A DNA stretch of 64,000 bases, from contig CAZOUY010000001.1 in NCBI GenBank assembly GCA_964583155.1, positions 1-64,000 on the forward strand, written 5' to 3'. The stretch is from CAG-826 sp964583155 (GTDB taxonomy: Bacteria; Bacillota_I; Bacilli_A; RFN20; CAG-826). Positions 32,727 through 41,489 of the stretch are shown piece by piece. Position 1 is the stretch's first letter. Each line of letters starts with the position of its first letter. Made by a program: the position numbers and the translations under genes. The notes beneath the pieces are model-generated. The model had not been told where the DNA came from. It made no database searches and saw only the letters and a program-made list of their open reading frames with translations.

Positions 32727-34249
32727 TGGATAAAGCACAGTTTAAAGAGATCTCCCAAGATCAGTTTACTTTAGTTCAACGCGATGAATCGATTTTCGAC
32801 ACGAAGTTTGAAACAAAACCGATCGGTTATTTCAAGGATGCTTGGCTACGTTTTAGAAAAAACAAAGCGTCGGTTGTGGCCTTTATCATTTTAATTTTGA
32901 TGGTTTTATTTGCTATCTTCGCTCCGATCTTCTCACCATATTCCATCACGGATAATGAGCCGGAATTCACCGCATTGACACCTCGCGTTGATGCCTTTGC
33001 GGGTAGCAACTTCTTAGGTGGTACCAAGGTGGTTGAAATGACGGATATGGATTATCAGCATTATCGGTATCAACCTGATTATGTTGTGGAAGTTATTGAT
33101 ACCTATCAAAAGCAAGTCAATAACCGTTTCTATACTTATCATAAGGTTCGTGTTGATGTCTATGAAGTAGGCTACAAAAAACGTAGCTCTGATATGGATG
33201 AAATAGCCAAAATCAGAGAATATGAGAAGGAACATGATGTGCAGATTTTATATCCTTTGGTTGATATTCCTTCGTATTATGATGATACTTTGCAGGCTCA
33301 GGATTCAAACTGGTTCTATCAAACCATGCAGGATCCGTCGCTCTATGACGCCGATTATTATGAGGCTAATAAAAATACGATCTCCAAAAATTATACTCCT
33401 TATTTAGATGACAATGGGGAAATCGTCCCACTTTATAAGGTCGATAGTGAAGGAAACTATGTTTACTATGAATCTACCGGTGTTGATGCTTATGATATTC
33501 GCGTTCACTATATGGAATATTACAAAATGTATCATAATGGCAAAGGGCCAACCCATCTATTCGGTACAAATAAATTAGGTCAGGACATTATGACCCGTCT
33601 TTCGGTAGGCGCACGCTTTTCCTTATTGTTAGGTGTGGTCGTGGCTTTGGCTAACATTGCGATTGGAATTGTTTATGGGGCAATCGAAGGATATTATGGA
33701 GGCACGGTCGATTTAGTCATGGAACGTATCAGTGATATTCTTTCCCAGGTGCCGTTTATGATTGTCGCTGTCTTATTCAATTTGTATTTATCACAATCCG
33801 TCGGTATCTTACCGACTTTAGGATTTGCCTTTATTTTGACAGGATGGATTGGAACCGCATCACGGGTTCGAATGCAGTTCTATCGCTATAAAGGACAAGA
33901 GTATGTCTTAGCCGCCCGCACATTGGGCGCCAAAGACTCGCGCTTGATTTTCCGTCATATTTTACCTAATGCTATCGGAACAATTATCACTTCTTGTGTC
34001 TTAATGATTCCTAGCGTTATTTTCTCAGAATCGACCCTCAGCTATTTAGGCGTTATTGATTTGGAAACATCAACGACGATCACATCTGTTGGTTCGGTGT
34101 TGCATGAAGGGCAAGGATCATTACAGCAATATCCGCACATTATTTTATTCCCGGCGTTATTTATTGCTATTTTGATGGTCAGCTTTAATACCTTTGGCCG
34201 TGGCTTGCGCGATGCATTTAATCCTTCATTGAGAGGAGTTGAAGAATAA
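32726..34249 (+). CDS. oppC: Oligopeptide ABC permease OppC with large extracytoplasmic insertion
   Basis: A 507-residue OppC; the family is usually near 300. The N-terminal part (residues 30-70) has the first membrane segment and the FAPIFSPYSITDNEP stretch. An insertion of about 190 residues follows (roughly 80-275), rich in Tyr and Asp and predicted to face outward. The normal core resumes at FGTNKLGQDIMTRLSVGAR with five membrane segments and the loop VLAARTLGAKDSRLIFRHIL. The insertion could contact OppA or peptide. GGGAGG upstream; translation coupled to oppB by a 1-base overlap. Confidence 0.93.
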   Translation: MDKAQFKEISQDQFTLVQRDESIFDTKFETKPIGYFKDAWLRFRKNKASVVAFIILILMVLFAIFAPIFSPYSITDNEPEFTALTPRVDAFAGSNFLGGTKVVEMTDMDYQHYRYQPDYVVEVIDTYQKQVNNRFYTYHKVRVDVYEVGYKKRSSDMDEIAKIREYEKEHDVQILYPLVDIPSYYDDTLQAQDSNWFYQTMQDPSLYDADYYEANKNTISKNYTPYLDDNGEIVPLYKVDSEGNYVYYESTGVDAYDIRVHYMEYYKMYHNGKGPTHLFGTNKLGQDIMTRLSVGARFSLLLGVVVALANIAIGIVYGAIEGYYGGTVDLVMERISDILSQVPFMIVAVLFNLYLSQSVGILPTLGFAFILTGWIGTASRVRMQFYRYKGQEYVLAARTLGAKDSRLIFRHILPNAIGTIITSCVLMIPSVIFSESTLSYLGVIDLETSTTITSVGSVLHEGQGSLQQYPHIILFPALFIAILMVSFNTFGRGLRDAFNPSLRGVEE

Positions 34250-36336
34250 TGGCTCAAGAAAGAAAAGATAGTGTCGAAACCATTATTGATAATGAAAACG
34301 CTCGTGTTGAGGAAGAAAAGATCCTTGAGGTTAAGGATTTACGAATCTCTTTCCGAACCAATAACGGCACCGTTAAGGCGGTTCGTGGTATCGATTTCTC
34401 CCTTTATCGCGGAAGAACTCTGGGTATTGTTGGGGAATCAGGCTCAGGAAAATCGGTAACCTCACGCGCTATTTTAGGCATTTTAGCCGGAAATAAAATT
34501 GTTGAGGGTGGCCAAATTCTCTATGATGGTCGTGATCTCCTTTCGCTTCGTGAAGAGGATTTCACGAAGATTCGTGGCTCAAAAATTGCCATGATCTTCC
34601 AAGATCCCATGTCGAGCTTGAATCCGGTGATGAAGGTCGGTAAACAATTGACCGAAGCGATGGTTTTAAAAGGAAAGGCTTCGAAAAAAGAAGCTCGGAA
34701 AAAGCTTGGTGATTTTACCAAAATTATTTTAAATCACGCTTTAGAAGCGAATTATGCCAGCAAAAAAAAGATTGTCTTCTTATTAAAACGCTGGAAAGAA
34801 AGCTCGTTGGAATTGATCGATCACATTCATCATAACGATTATCCGCTTGTTAAAGAGATGTTTAATATCTGCTTTAATAAGGAATATTCTCGTCATCAAA
34901 TATTGACGAATGAGGATAAGAAGGTTCTTTTAGAATGTATTTTACCGAGTGAAAGCACCTTACTTCAAGAGTGGGAAGTTAATAAAAAGAATCGCAAATT
35001 GAAAAGAGAAGTTGATGAATTACTAAAGCGTCGTGTAAAAATTGTCGATTCCATTATGGCCAATGTTATTAATCCGAATTGGGCTTTAGTGGAAGATGAA
35101 CAAAAGCGACTTCTTGATATTATCAAAATCGCTGTTACCAAGGAATACGAAAAGTCCCTTGAACACAAGAAGAATACCTTAGTCCTAGTGGAGGCCCTTT
35201 TTGAACAATATTTTAGCGATTATAGTTCATTTAATACTTCGAAGATTCATGATTTGCTAAAACAAATTGATTCTTCCATCTTAGCGTCGCAATATGTTTT
35301 TGCGGAATATAAAGATGATATTTCTTTAACCTTTGTTTCGACAATTAAAGGATATTTAGAAGATTACAAAACGAGCGTTAAGCTAGTGCATGATCAACAG
35401 GCTACCCAAGCGAAAAATGAAGCCATTATTGCCAAAGGTGGTAAAGTCGATCATTTGAAAGAACGCGCTTATGGACGGGAAATCATTGTCCCTCCGGAAT
35501 CAGTTTTTATGAAAACCAAGGAGGCCATCGAGCGTTTTATTGCTCATTATCACAAGATGATCGATGATGAACAGTTTGATGTCGATGTTTATGCGAAAAA
35601 CCTTTGGGATTATATTAATAAGTGCTATGTAGAGGCTGTCCATGTTATCAGCAAACGTGACATTAAAGATCGGGCTATCGAATTGCTGGGAGAAGTGGGA
35701 ATTCCCGAACCTGAGAAGCGCTTCGATCAGTATCCGTTCCAATTTTCCGGTGGTATGCGACAACGGATCGTTATCGCTATCGCCTTGAGTTCGAATCCGG
35801 ATATTTTAATCTGCGATGAACCGACGACCGCTCTCGACGTGACCATTCAATCCCAAATTTTGGAATTGATTAATCGTCTAAAGGTCGAAAAAGGACTCTC
35901 GATTATTTTCATCACGCACGACTTGGGCGTTATCGCCAATATGGCAGATGATATCGCGGTTATGTATGCTGGTAAGATTGTCGAATATGGTACTGTTGAA
36001 GACATTTTCTATGATCCTCGACATCCATATACCTGGGCCTTATTATCATCTATGCCTGATCTTAATACAAAGGAAAAATTGGAGGCTATTCCGGGCACAC
36101 CGCCGAATATGATTTTACCTCCTAAAGGCGATGCCTTTGCGGCCCGAAATAAATATGCGATGAAAATTGATTTTGAAGAAGAGCCACCTCTATTTAAAAT
36201 CAGTGATACACATTATGCTGCGACTTGGTTATTGCATCCGAATGCTCCTCAAGTTACACCACCACGTATCGTAACCGAAAGAATCAGAATTGCTATGGAA
36301 CGTCGTCGTAACAATGATAATAATCACAAATCGTAA
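34249..36336 (+). CDS. oppD: Oligopeptide ABC ATPase OppD with 300-residue helical insertion
   Basis: A 695-residue ATPase, about twice the usual 330-350. Walker A GESGSGKS and the Q-loop IFQDPMSSLNPVM are in the first 130 residues. About 300 mostly helical, charged residues follow (roughly 155-465). Then come FSGGMRQRIVIAIALSSNP, ILICDEPTTALDVT, and the C-terminal peptide-transporter region (PYTWALLSSMPDL, GTPPNM). The insertion lies in the helical subdomain between Q-loop and signature. Catalytic motifs are intact, so it should be active. The iron-sulfur-like cysteines of some OppD proteins are absent. Starts within the oppC stop (TAATG). Confidence 0.93.
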   Translation: MAQERKDSVETIIDNENARVEEEKILEVKDLRISFRTNNGTVKAVRGIDFSLYRGRTLGIVGESGSGKSVTSRAILGILAGNKIVEGGQILYDGRDLLSLREEDFTKIRGSKIAMIFQDPMSSLNPVMKVGKQLTEAMVLKGKASKKEARKKLGDFTKIILNHALEANYASKKKIVFLLKRWKESSLELIDHIHHNDYPLVKEMFNICFNKEYSRHQILTNEDKKVLLECILPSESTLLQEWEVNKKNRKLKREVDELLKRRVKIVDSIMANVINPNWALVEDEQKRLLDIIKIAVTKEYEKSLEHKKNTLVLVEALFEQYFSDYSSFNTSKIHDLLKQIDSSILASQYVFAEYKDDISLTFVSTIKGYLEDYKTSVKLVHDQQATQAKNEAIIAKGGKVDHLKERAYGREIIVPPESVFMKTKEAIERFIAHYHKMIDDEQFDVDVYAKNLWDYINKCYVEAVHVISKRDIKDRAIELLGEVGIPEPEKRFDQYPFQFSGGMRQRIVIAIALSSNPDILICDEPTTALDVTIQSQILELINRLKVEKGLSIIFITHDLGVIANMADDIAVMYAGKIVEYGTVEDIFYDPRHPYTWALLSSMPDLNTKEKLEAIPGTPPNMILPPKGDAFAARNKYAMKIDFEEEPPLFKISDTHYAATWLLHPNAPQVTPPRIVTERIRIAMERRRNNDNNHKS

Positions 36337-36353
36337 AGGGGAGGTCATTAAAA

Positions 36354-38069
36354 ATGTCAAAAAATACTGATAAAGAATTACAAAAACATTATAATTGGTC
36401 CTTCGTTTTAGCGATGGTTATAGGACTGGTCATTCTTGATGGAATCGTCTATTATTTAGTGCAATCGAATTTGAGCTTGACCCTCAAAATATCACTAATT
36501 GCCATTTTAGTTGTTGCGTTTATTGTGACTTTTGTGGTGGTTGCCGTTTTGAAAAACAAAAAATACGCGGAGGCTAACGACAATTTAGATTCCAAGGATA
36601 CGAAAATGCTTCATGTCCAAGTGGAGGTCCCGCCGATGATGGTTGACACACCGGATGGCCCTCGCGAGGTTATTTTGCGTGTTCGCCATTTAAAGCAATT
36701 TTTCAAATTTGCTTCCGGAGATCTGAAGTATAACAAAGCGGTTCATGATATTAGCTTCGATATTTATCGAGGCGAGGTTTTTGGATTGGTAGGCGAATCC
36801 GGCTGTGGTAAGACGACCACCGGCCGTTCGATCATTAAGCTATATAATATTACTTCCGGTGATATTTACTTTAAAGGTGTTAGAGTATCAGCTGGCACGC
36901 GATGGAATGCCAAGGAAATAAAATTCTCACGTATTCGGGCAGCTAATCGAATTAAAGAGCTCGATAGTGAAATGAATTTTGCGATTCATGCCGCCCAGGT
37001 CGAAATGGATGAAGAGCTCGCTCTTTTAAAGGATGCTTCCAAAGAAGAATATGACGCTGCTAAAGCGCAAGCACGCCAAAAATATGAGGAAAAAGTCGCT
37101 GTTATCAAAAAGGATAAGGCCGAAAAGGAAGCACAAATTCGTCTCGAATTAGCGGAGATAGTCGAAAAGCAACGGAAAGAGATCAAAGCTGCGCGCTTCG
37201 ATCAAAAGAACTGTGATAAGGTTTATGCTGAGCGCTGTGTCAAAGCCACCAAGGAGGCCTATGAAAAACGCTTCAAGGAATTCCTTGACGAGCATGGACC
37301 AGTTAGTAAGATGTCGCCATCTGACTTAAAGATGTATCGTAAGCTTCGAAAACAATATAAAAAGGCTCTTAAATTTGCCAAAAGCGAACGTATTATGACC
37401 AAGATGCAGATGATATTCCAGGATCCGATTGCTTCACTTGATCCGCGGATGACGGTGCGTGAAATCATCGCTGAAGGATATCATATTCGTGGTATTCGCG
37501 ATAAGAAGTTTATCGAAAAGAAGGTTAATGAAGTCCTTAAAATGGTTGGCTTGGTTCCTGAGCATGCAACGCGCTATCCGCATGAGTTTAGTGGCGGTCA
37601 GCGGCAAAGAATCGGTATTGCCCGGGCGCTGATTATGAATCCGGAATTCATTATCGCCGATGAACCGATTTCGGCGTTAGATGTTTCCATTCAAGCGCAA
37701 GTCATTAATCTCTTAAATAATTTACGTAACGATTTAGGATTGACAATTCTCTTTGTCGCTCACGATTTATCGGTCGTTAAATATTTCTGCGATCGAATCG
37801 CGGTCATGTATTATGGACGGATAATGGAATTAGCGACCTCTGATGAGCTATTTAAGCATCCGTTGCATCCATATACGAAGTCGCTATTATCCGCGATACC
37901 TCATCCTGATCCTGATTTTGAAAAGAATCGGCGACGTGTTACCTATGATCCCAGTACAGCCCATGACTATTCTGAGCAGCTTCCCACGATGCGCGAGGTT
38001 TGTCCGGGACACTTTATCTTATGTAATGATGAGGAATTCCTCCGTTACCAAGAAGAAATCAAGGATTAA
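36354..38069 (+). CDS. oppF: Oligopeptide ABC ATPase OppF with N-terminal membrane hairpin and coiled-coil insertion
   Basis: A 571-residue ATPase; typical OppF has about 310. It begins with two membrane segments (about residues 15-35 and 41-63), unusual for an ABC importer ATPase. Walker A GESGCGKTT lies near 150. About 150 charged, coiled-coil-like residues follow (near 190-340, e.g. KEEYDAAKAQARQKYEEKV). Then come the Q-loop MIFQDPIASLDPRMTV, FSGGQRQRIGIARAL, FIIADEPISALDVS and the PYTKSLLSAIPHPDP end. Here the insertion precedes the Q-loop, unlike OppD, so the two inserts could meet at different faces. Motifs for ATP hydrolysis are intact. Confidence 0.93.
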   Translation: MSKNTDKELQKHYNWSFVLAMVIGLVILDGIVYYLVQSNLSLTLKISLIAILVVAFIVTFVVVAVLKNKKYAEANDNLDSKDTKMLHVQVEVPPMMVDTPDGPREVILRVRHLKQFFKFASGDLKYNKAVHDISFDIYRGEVFGLVGESGCGKTTTGRSIIKLYNITSGDIYFKGVRVSAGTRWNAKEIKFSRIRAANRIKELDSEMNFAIHAAQVEMDEELALLKDASKEEYDAAKAQARQKYEEKVAVIKKDKAEKEAQIRLELAEIVEKQRKEIKAARFDQKNCDKVYAERCVKATKEAYEKRFKEFLDEHGPVSKMSPSDLKMYRKLRKQYKKALKFAKSERIMTKMQMIFQDPIASLDPRMTVREIIAEGYHIRGIRDKKFIEKKVNEVLKMVGLVPEHATRYPHEFSGGQRQRIGIARALIMNPEFIIADEPISALDVSIQAQVINLLNNLRNDLGLTILFVAHDLSVVKYFCDRIAVMYYGRIMELATSDELFKHPLHPYTKSLLSAIPHPDPDFEKNRRRVTYDPSTAHDYSEQLPTMREVCPGHFILCNDEEFLRYQEEIKD

Positions 38070-38084
38070 TCACAGGATACAGAT

Positions 38085-38501
38085 ATGAAAAAACGAACAT
38101 TTCAATTTTTGATAAGTTATGCAATTTCAATTCTTGTGGCATTAGCGGTTTGCTTATTTGAAGTTAAGCAATTTGAATATCGTAATCCTTTTTCTGAATA
38201 TTGGAGTGTGGTTTTGTCGGATGCTAGTTTCATTAATGTTGTCCTTTTTGGTGGTGTTTGGGGCTTATCGTTTATCAGTAATGATGGCTTATTTGATATA
38301 TTTTCCTATAGCTTTAAAAGATTTGGAGCGCGTATTTTCCATAAGAATCCGAAATACAATAATGTTCCGAAGACCTTTTATGAATATCGGCAAATAAAGC
38401 ACGAAGATGAACCTCCTTATATTAACTACTTAGGATGGGTGACATTAACTTGGGCTATTTTGGTTATTCTATTCTTTGTACTCTATAAAATGGGTTATTA
38501 A
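38085..38501 (+). CDS. Small membrane protein at the end of the opp operon
   Basis: A 138-residue protein with about three hydrophobic segments (near 8-25, 45-62 and 115-135) and a polar middle loop. It starts 16 bases after oppF with a weak ribosome site (cacagga). I do not recognise a family. Its place suggests a part in peptide import or coincidental co-transcription. Confidence 0.7.
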   Translation: MKKRTFQFLISYAISILVALAVCLFEVKQFEYRNPFSEYWSVVLSDASFINVVLFGGVWGLSFISNDGLFDIFSYSFKRFGARIFHKNPKYNNVPKTFYEYRQIKHEDEPPYINYLGWVTLTWAILVILFFVLYKMGY

Positions 38502-38531
38502 GAAACAATAAATAGAAGCTAAAAAATTAAG

Positions 38532-38572
38532 AAGCGTTCGCTATTAGACGTTATAATAGCCGACGCTTTTTT
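38532..38572 (+). terminator. Terminator of the opp operon
   Basis: Stem AAGCG/CGCTT (38532-38536 with 38564-38568) with inner GCTATT/AATAGC (38540-38545 with 38555-38560) and a T run. Confidence 0.8.
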
Positions 38573-38644
38573 ATTTTAAGAGCGCGATGATTGATATAAT
38601 AGTGCAAAATCGCCAATAAACTGGTAAAAATTATAAAATAATAG

Positions 38645-38673
38645 TTGAAAAATCGCGTTGATATTTATATACT
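38645..38673 (+). promoter_or_regulatory. Promoter of the rimP-nusA-infB operon
   Basis: TTGAAA (38645-38650), 17-base spacer, TATACT (38668-38673), about 97 bases before rimP. Confidence 0.7.
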
Positions 38674-38681
38674 ATATATGT

Positions 38682-38744
38682 CAAACAACATCCGTTTGTT
38701 GTCTGAATTCGAGACGTTTTGCTGAGTGAGGAGATTCCTCACTC
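38682..38744 (+). promoter_or_regulatory. Structured leader of rimP, possible attenuator
   Basis: Two hairpins lie in the untranslated leader: CAAAC/GTTTG (38682-38686 with 38694-38698) and a 9-bp perfect GAGTGAGGA/TCCTCACTC (38724-38732 with 38736-38744) with a triloop, then a short pyrimidine run (tttct). The nusA operon is known to be self-controlled in other bacteria; a role for this hairpin is inferred. Confidence 0.45.
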
Positions 38745-38769
38745 TTTCTATTGAATAGGAGGAAAATGA

Positions 38770-39231
38770 ATGACTGTCGAAGATTTAAAGCATCATATTA
38801 CGCCACTTTTACTAGAAAAAGGCTTTGAATTATGTGAAATCACATTTCAAAGACAAAGTGGAGAATGGGTTCTGCATTTAGCCATCGATCGATTGAACGG
38901 ACATATTGATTTAGATACGACGGTATGGTTATCGGAGTGGCTTTCCGAAGAACTCGATCGATTGAATTGGTATGATGAAAGCTATACCTTAGATGTCTCA
39001 AGCCCTGGAGCTGAACGGCAAATAGATCTCGACAAGTTAGAACGGTTTTTAAACCACTATATCAATATTCATTTAACAACTCCTTATCAAGGTGAAAATT
39101 ATCTTGAAGGCATGCTGTTAAAGGTTGAAGATGGGCAAATTGTTTTAGAACAGACAATTAAAACGCGAAAAAAAGAAATTACGATTAAATTAGCAGATGT
39201 TGACCGGGCTCGATTAGCCATAAAGTTTTAA
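38770..39231 (+). CDS. rimP: Ribosome maturation factor RimP
   Basis: A 153-residue cytoplasmic protein needed for 30S subunit maturation. It has the two-domain RimP layout with FELCEITFQRQSGEWVL early, LDVSSPGAERQ (the family signature) in the middle and a C-terminal small beta barrel. It sits directly before nusA, the standard order. ATAGGAGG precedes the start. Confidence 0.95.
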   Translation: MTVEDLKHHITPLLLEKGFELCEITFQRQSGEWVLHLAIDRLNGHIDLDTTVWLSEWLSEELDRLNWYDESYTLDVSSPGAERQIDLDKLERFLNHYINIHLTTPYQGENYLEGMLLKVEDGQIVLEQTIKTRKKEITIKLADVDRARLAIKF

Positions 39232-39249
39232 AAAAAGAGGATAAAAATT

Positions 39250-40905
39250 ATGATTAACGCAAAAGAATTTATTAAGGCATTAGATGAATTAGAAGCCGCC
39301 AAAGGCATTTCCAAAGAATCCATTATTCTCGCTTTGAAGGAAGCGATGGAAAAAGGCTTTATTAAGCAACTGGGAATTTCCACCAATAGTGATCTTGAGG
39401 ATGCTAAGGTGCGCGTCGATATCGATGCTAAAAAGGGAACGATTGAGATGTTTGTTCTGAAAAATGTCGTCGATGAAGTCGAGGATGATTTTTTAGAAAT
39501 CTCGCTCGATGACGCTAATAAAGATGGAGGTCAATATCAAGTTGGCGATGTCTATGAAATTCCGGTATCGACCGATGAATTGACCAAATTAACTGCACAA
39601 AATGTCAAGTCGGTTTTGCGCCAGAAGATCTCGGAGGCCGAGAAGCAAGCTCTTTATGAGGCTTATTCGGATAAGATGGGCGAAATGATTCAAGGAATAG
39701 TGGAAAAAGTCGATGAACGTTCGACCATCGTCAATATCGGACGCACGAGTGTCTATTTACCCAATAACCAAAAAATACCGGGCGAAACGTTCCGAATCGG
39801 TGAGCAAATTCGTCTCTATGTCGTCAATGTTCAAAGCACACCAAAGGGGGCACAGGTCATCGTTTCGCGTTCGGATGCCGGATTCTTAAAGCGTTTGTTT
39901 GAAGAAGAAATTTCGGAGATTTATGAAGGCATCGTTTTGATTAAGGACATTGCACGTGAAGCCGGTGAAAGAAGCAAAGTCGCGGTTATTTCCGCAGATC
40001 CTAACGTGGATCCGATTGGAGCTTGCATCGGACCGAACGGTAGCCGTATTCAAAAGATTTGTAGTGCTCTTGGTAATACCAAGGAAAAAGAAAAAATCGA
40101 TATCATCGCCTATCACCAAAATCCCGGTTTATTCATTATGGAGGCCTTAAAGCCCGCTACAGTTGTCGGTGTCGTTCTATATGAATCCGAAAAAAGAGCG
40201 GTGGCGGTTGTCCGCAATAATGAGCTTTCCTTAGCGATCGGCAAGCGTGGTGTGAATGCGCGCTTAGCGGTAAAGCTAACGGGATGGAATATCGATATTA
40301 AAGAGCAGGATGATGCGATGCGCTTGGGACTCGTTTATTTGTCAGCGGATGATTTGCGTCGTCAAGATGAAGCGGCTAAAATGCAAAAGGTTGCGACCTT
40401 ACTCGATGAACATTATGATAATGTCACGGAAGAGGAAGAGCTCATCGATGATTACTCTGAAAATGTGAGTGAAGAAGCATTAGATCATCAAGAAGTCACG
40501 GCTGATGATATGGTGGCAGTTGAAGAAAGCACTGAAGAAACGACCGTGCCTTCTAAAGAAAAAGAACCTGCAACCAAGGAAGAGCCCGTTACGGAAACGA
40601 CAGCTGTCCACACTAAAGTCAAATTAGCCGATCTTGAAAAGGAATTGGAAGATGAGAAAAAACGTCGTGAACGGCAGGCCCAATATGCTTCACGTCGCAA
40701 AAAGGCTTATCGTGAAGAAGTGGCGGAAGAAGATAGTAAAGCTGAACCCGAAACTAAAGTGGCGGATCGCTCAACCTATATGTCGATTTACACAGAAGAG
40801 GAATTAGAAGAATTGGATCGTGAAGAACAGGATGTTGAGGAATACGAAGAGGACGATATTGATTACGATGAATTTGATTCGTATTACGATGACGACAATC
40901 GTTAA
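39250..40905 (+). CDS. nusA: Transcription factor NusA with acidic C-terminal tail
   Basis: A 551-residue NusA that binds RNA polymerase and modulates pausing and termination. Residues 1-125 are the N-terminal domain (EFIKALDELEAAKGISKESI), 130-200 the S1 domain, and then two KH domains (CIGPNGSRIQKICSALGNT, LAIGKRGVNARLAVKL). After about residue 375 the protein continues for some 175 very acidic and charged residues (EELEELDREEQDVEEYEED). Gram-positive NusA normally ends near residue 370-390, so this tail is extra and probably disordered. Confidence 0.95.
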   Translation: MINAKEFIKALDELEAAKGISKESIILALKEAMEKGFIKQLGISTNSDLEDAKVRVDIDAKKGTIEMFVLKNVVDEVEDDFLEISLDDANKDGGQYQVGDVYEIPVSTDELTKLTAQNVKSVLRQKISEAEKQALYEAYSDKMGEMIQGIVEKVDERSTIVNIGRTSVYLPNNQKIPGETFRIGEQIRLYVVNVQSTPKGAQVIVSRSDAGFLKRLFEEEISEIYEGIVLIKDIAREAGERSKVAVISADPNVDPIGACIGPNGSRIQKICSALGNTKEKEKIDIIAYHQNPGLFIMEALKPATVVGVVLYESEKRAVAVVRNNELSLAIGKRGVNARLAVKLTGWNIDIKEQDDAMRLGLVYLSADDLRRQDEAAKMQKVATLLDEHYDNVTEEEELIDDYSENVSEEALDHQEVTADDMVAVEESTEETTVPSKEKEPATKEEPVTETTAVHTKVKLADLEKELEDEKKRRERQAQYASRRKKAYREEVAEEDSKAEPETKVADRSTYMSIYTEEELEELDREEQDVEEYEEDDIDYDEFDSYYDDDNR

Positions 40906-40929
40906 TGACCATTAACAAGGAGGAACAAG

Positions 40930-41193
40930 ATGCGAAAAATACCAATGCGAAGATGCGTTGCCACCTTTGAGGTTTGCGAAAAAAAAGATTTATTACGTAT
41001 CGTTAAGACTCCCGATGGCACAATAAAAGTAGATCCCACCGGCAAAATGAATGGCCGTGGGGCTTACTTAAAAAAGAGCATGGAGGCTCTTGAAATTGCC
41101 AAGAAAAAGAATTCCTTAGGACGCGCTTTAGAAAAAGATATTCCTTCGGAAATATATGATCAGATTGCGAGAATGATTGCGCATGATCAATAA
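40930..41193 (+). CDS. rnpM: YlxR/RnpM (DUF448) RNA-binding protein
   Basis: An 87-residue protein of the YlxR family, reported as a modulator of RNase P. Motifs: PMRRCVATFEVCEKKDLLRI, with GRGAYL in the central beta-hairpin. It follows nusA by 24 bases with AAGGAGG upstream, its usual place. It overlaps the next gene. Confidence 0.93.
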   Translation: MRKIPMRRCVATFEVCEKKDLLRIVKTPDGTIKVDPTGKMNGRGAYLKKSMEALEIAKKKNSLGRALEKDIPSEIYDQIARMIAHDQ

Positions 41194-41485
41194 GCTTAAG
41201 GGATATCTCGGTCTTGCCGCGCGGGGTCGTTATCTGAAATATGGTGAAGAGGCCTTGCTAAGCGCCCATCCCTATGATGTCATTTTTCTTGCTCAGGACG
41301 CGAGCGAGCTTACGAAAGAAAAAGTATATCAAAGGCAGAAAAAAGACAGTTTTCAAATTATTGAGTGTTTTAGTAAAGATGAATTGGGAACAATATTAGG
41401 TAAAAATGAAATCGCTATTATTCTTGTCACCAATCGATCTTTAGCCAAACAAATAAAAAGAATTATATCCATGAAAGGAGAGTGA
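41183..41485 (+). CDS. ylxQ: YlxQ, L7Ae-family RNA-binding protein
   Basis: A 100-residue L7Ae/L30e/YlxQ protein, which probably binds kink-turn RNA. Motifs: GYLGLAARGRYLKYGEEAL and VIFLAQDASELTKEKV, and an IILVTNRSLA end. The start at 41183 (ATG) lies inside the last codons of rnpM; a TTG at 41177 is the alternative. It stands between rnpM and infB as in Bacillus. Confidence 0.9.
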   Translation: MINKLKGYLGLAARGRYLKYGEEALLSAHPYDVIFLAQDASELTKEKVYQRQKKDSFQIIECFSKDELGTILGKNEIAIILVTNRSLAKQIKRIISMKGE

Positions 41486-41489
41486 TTAT

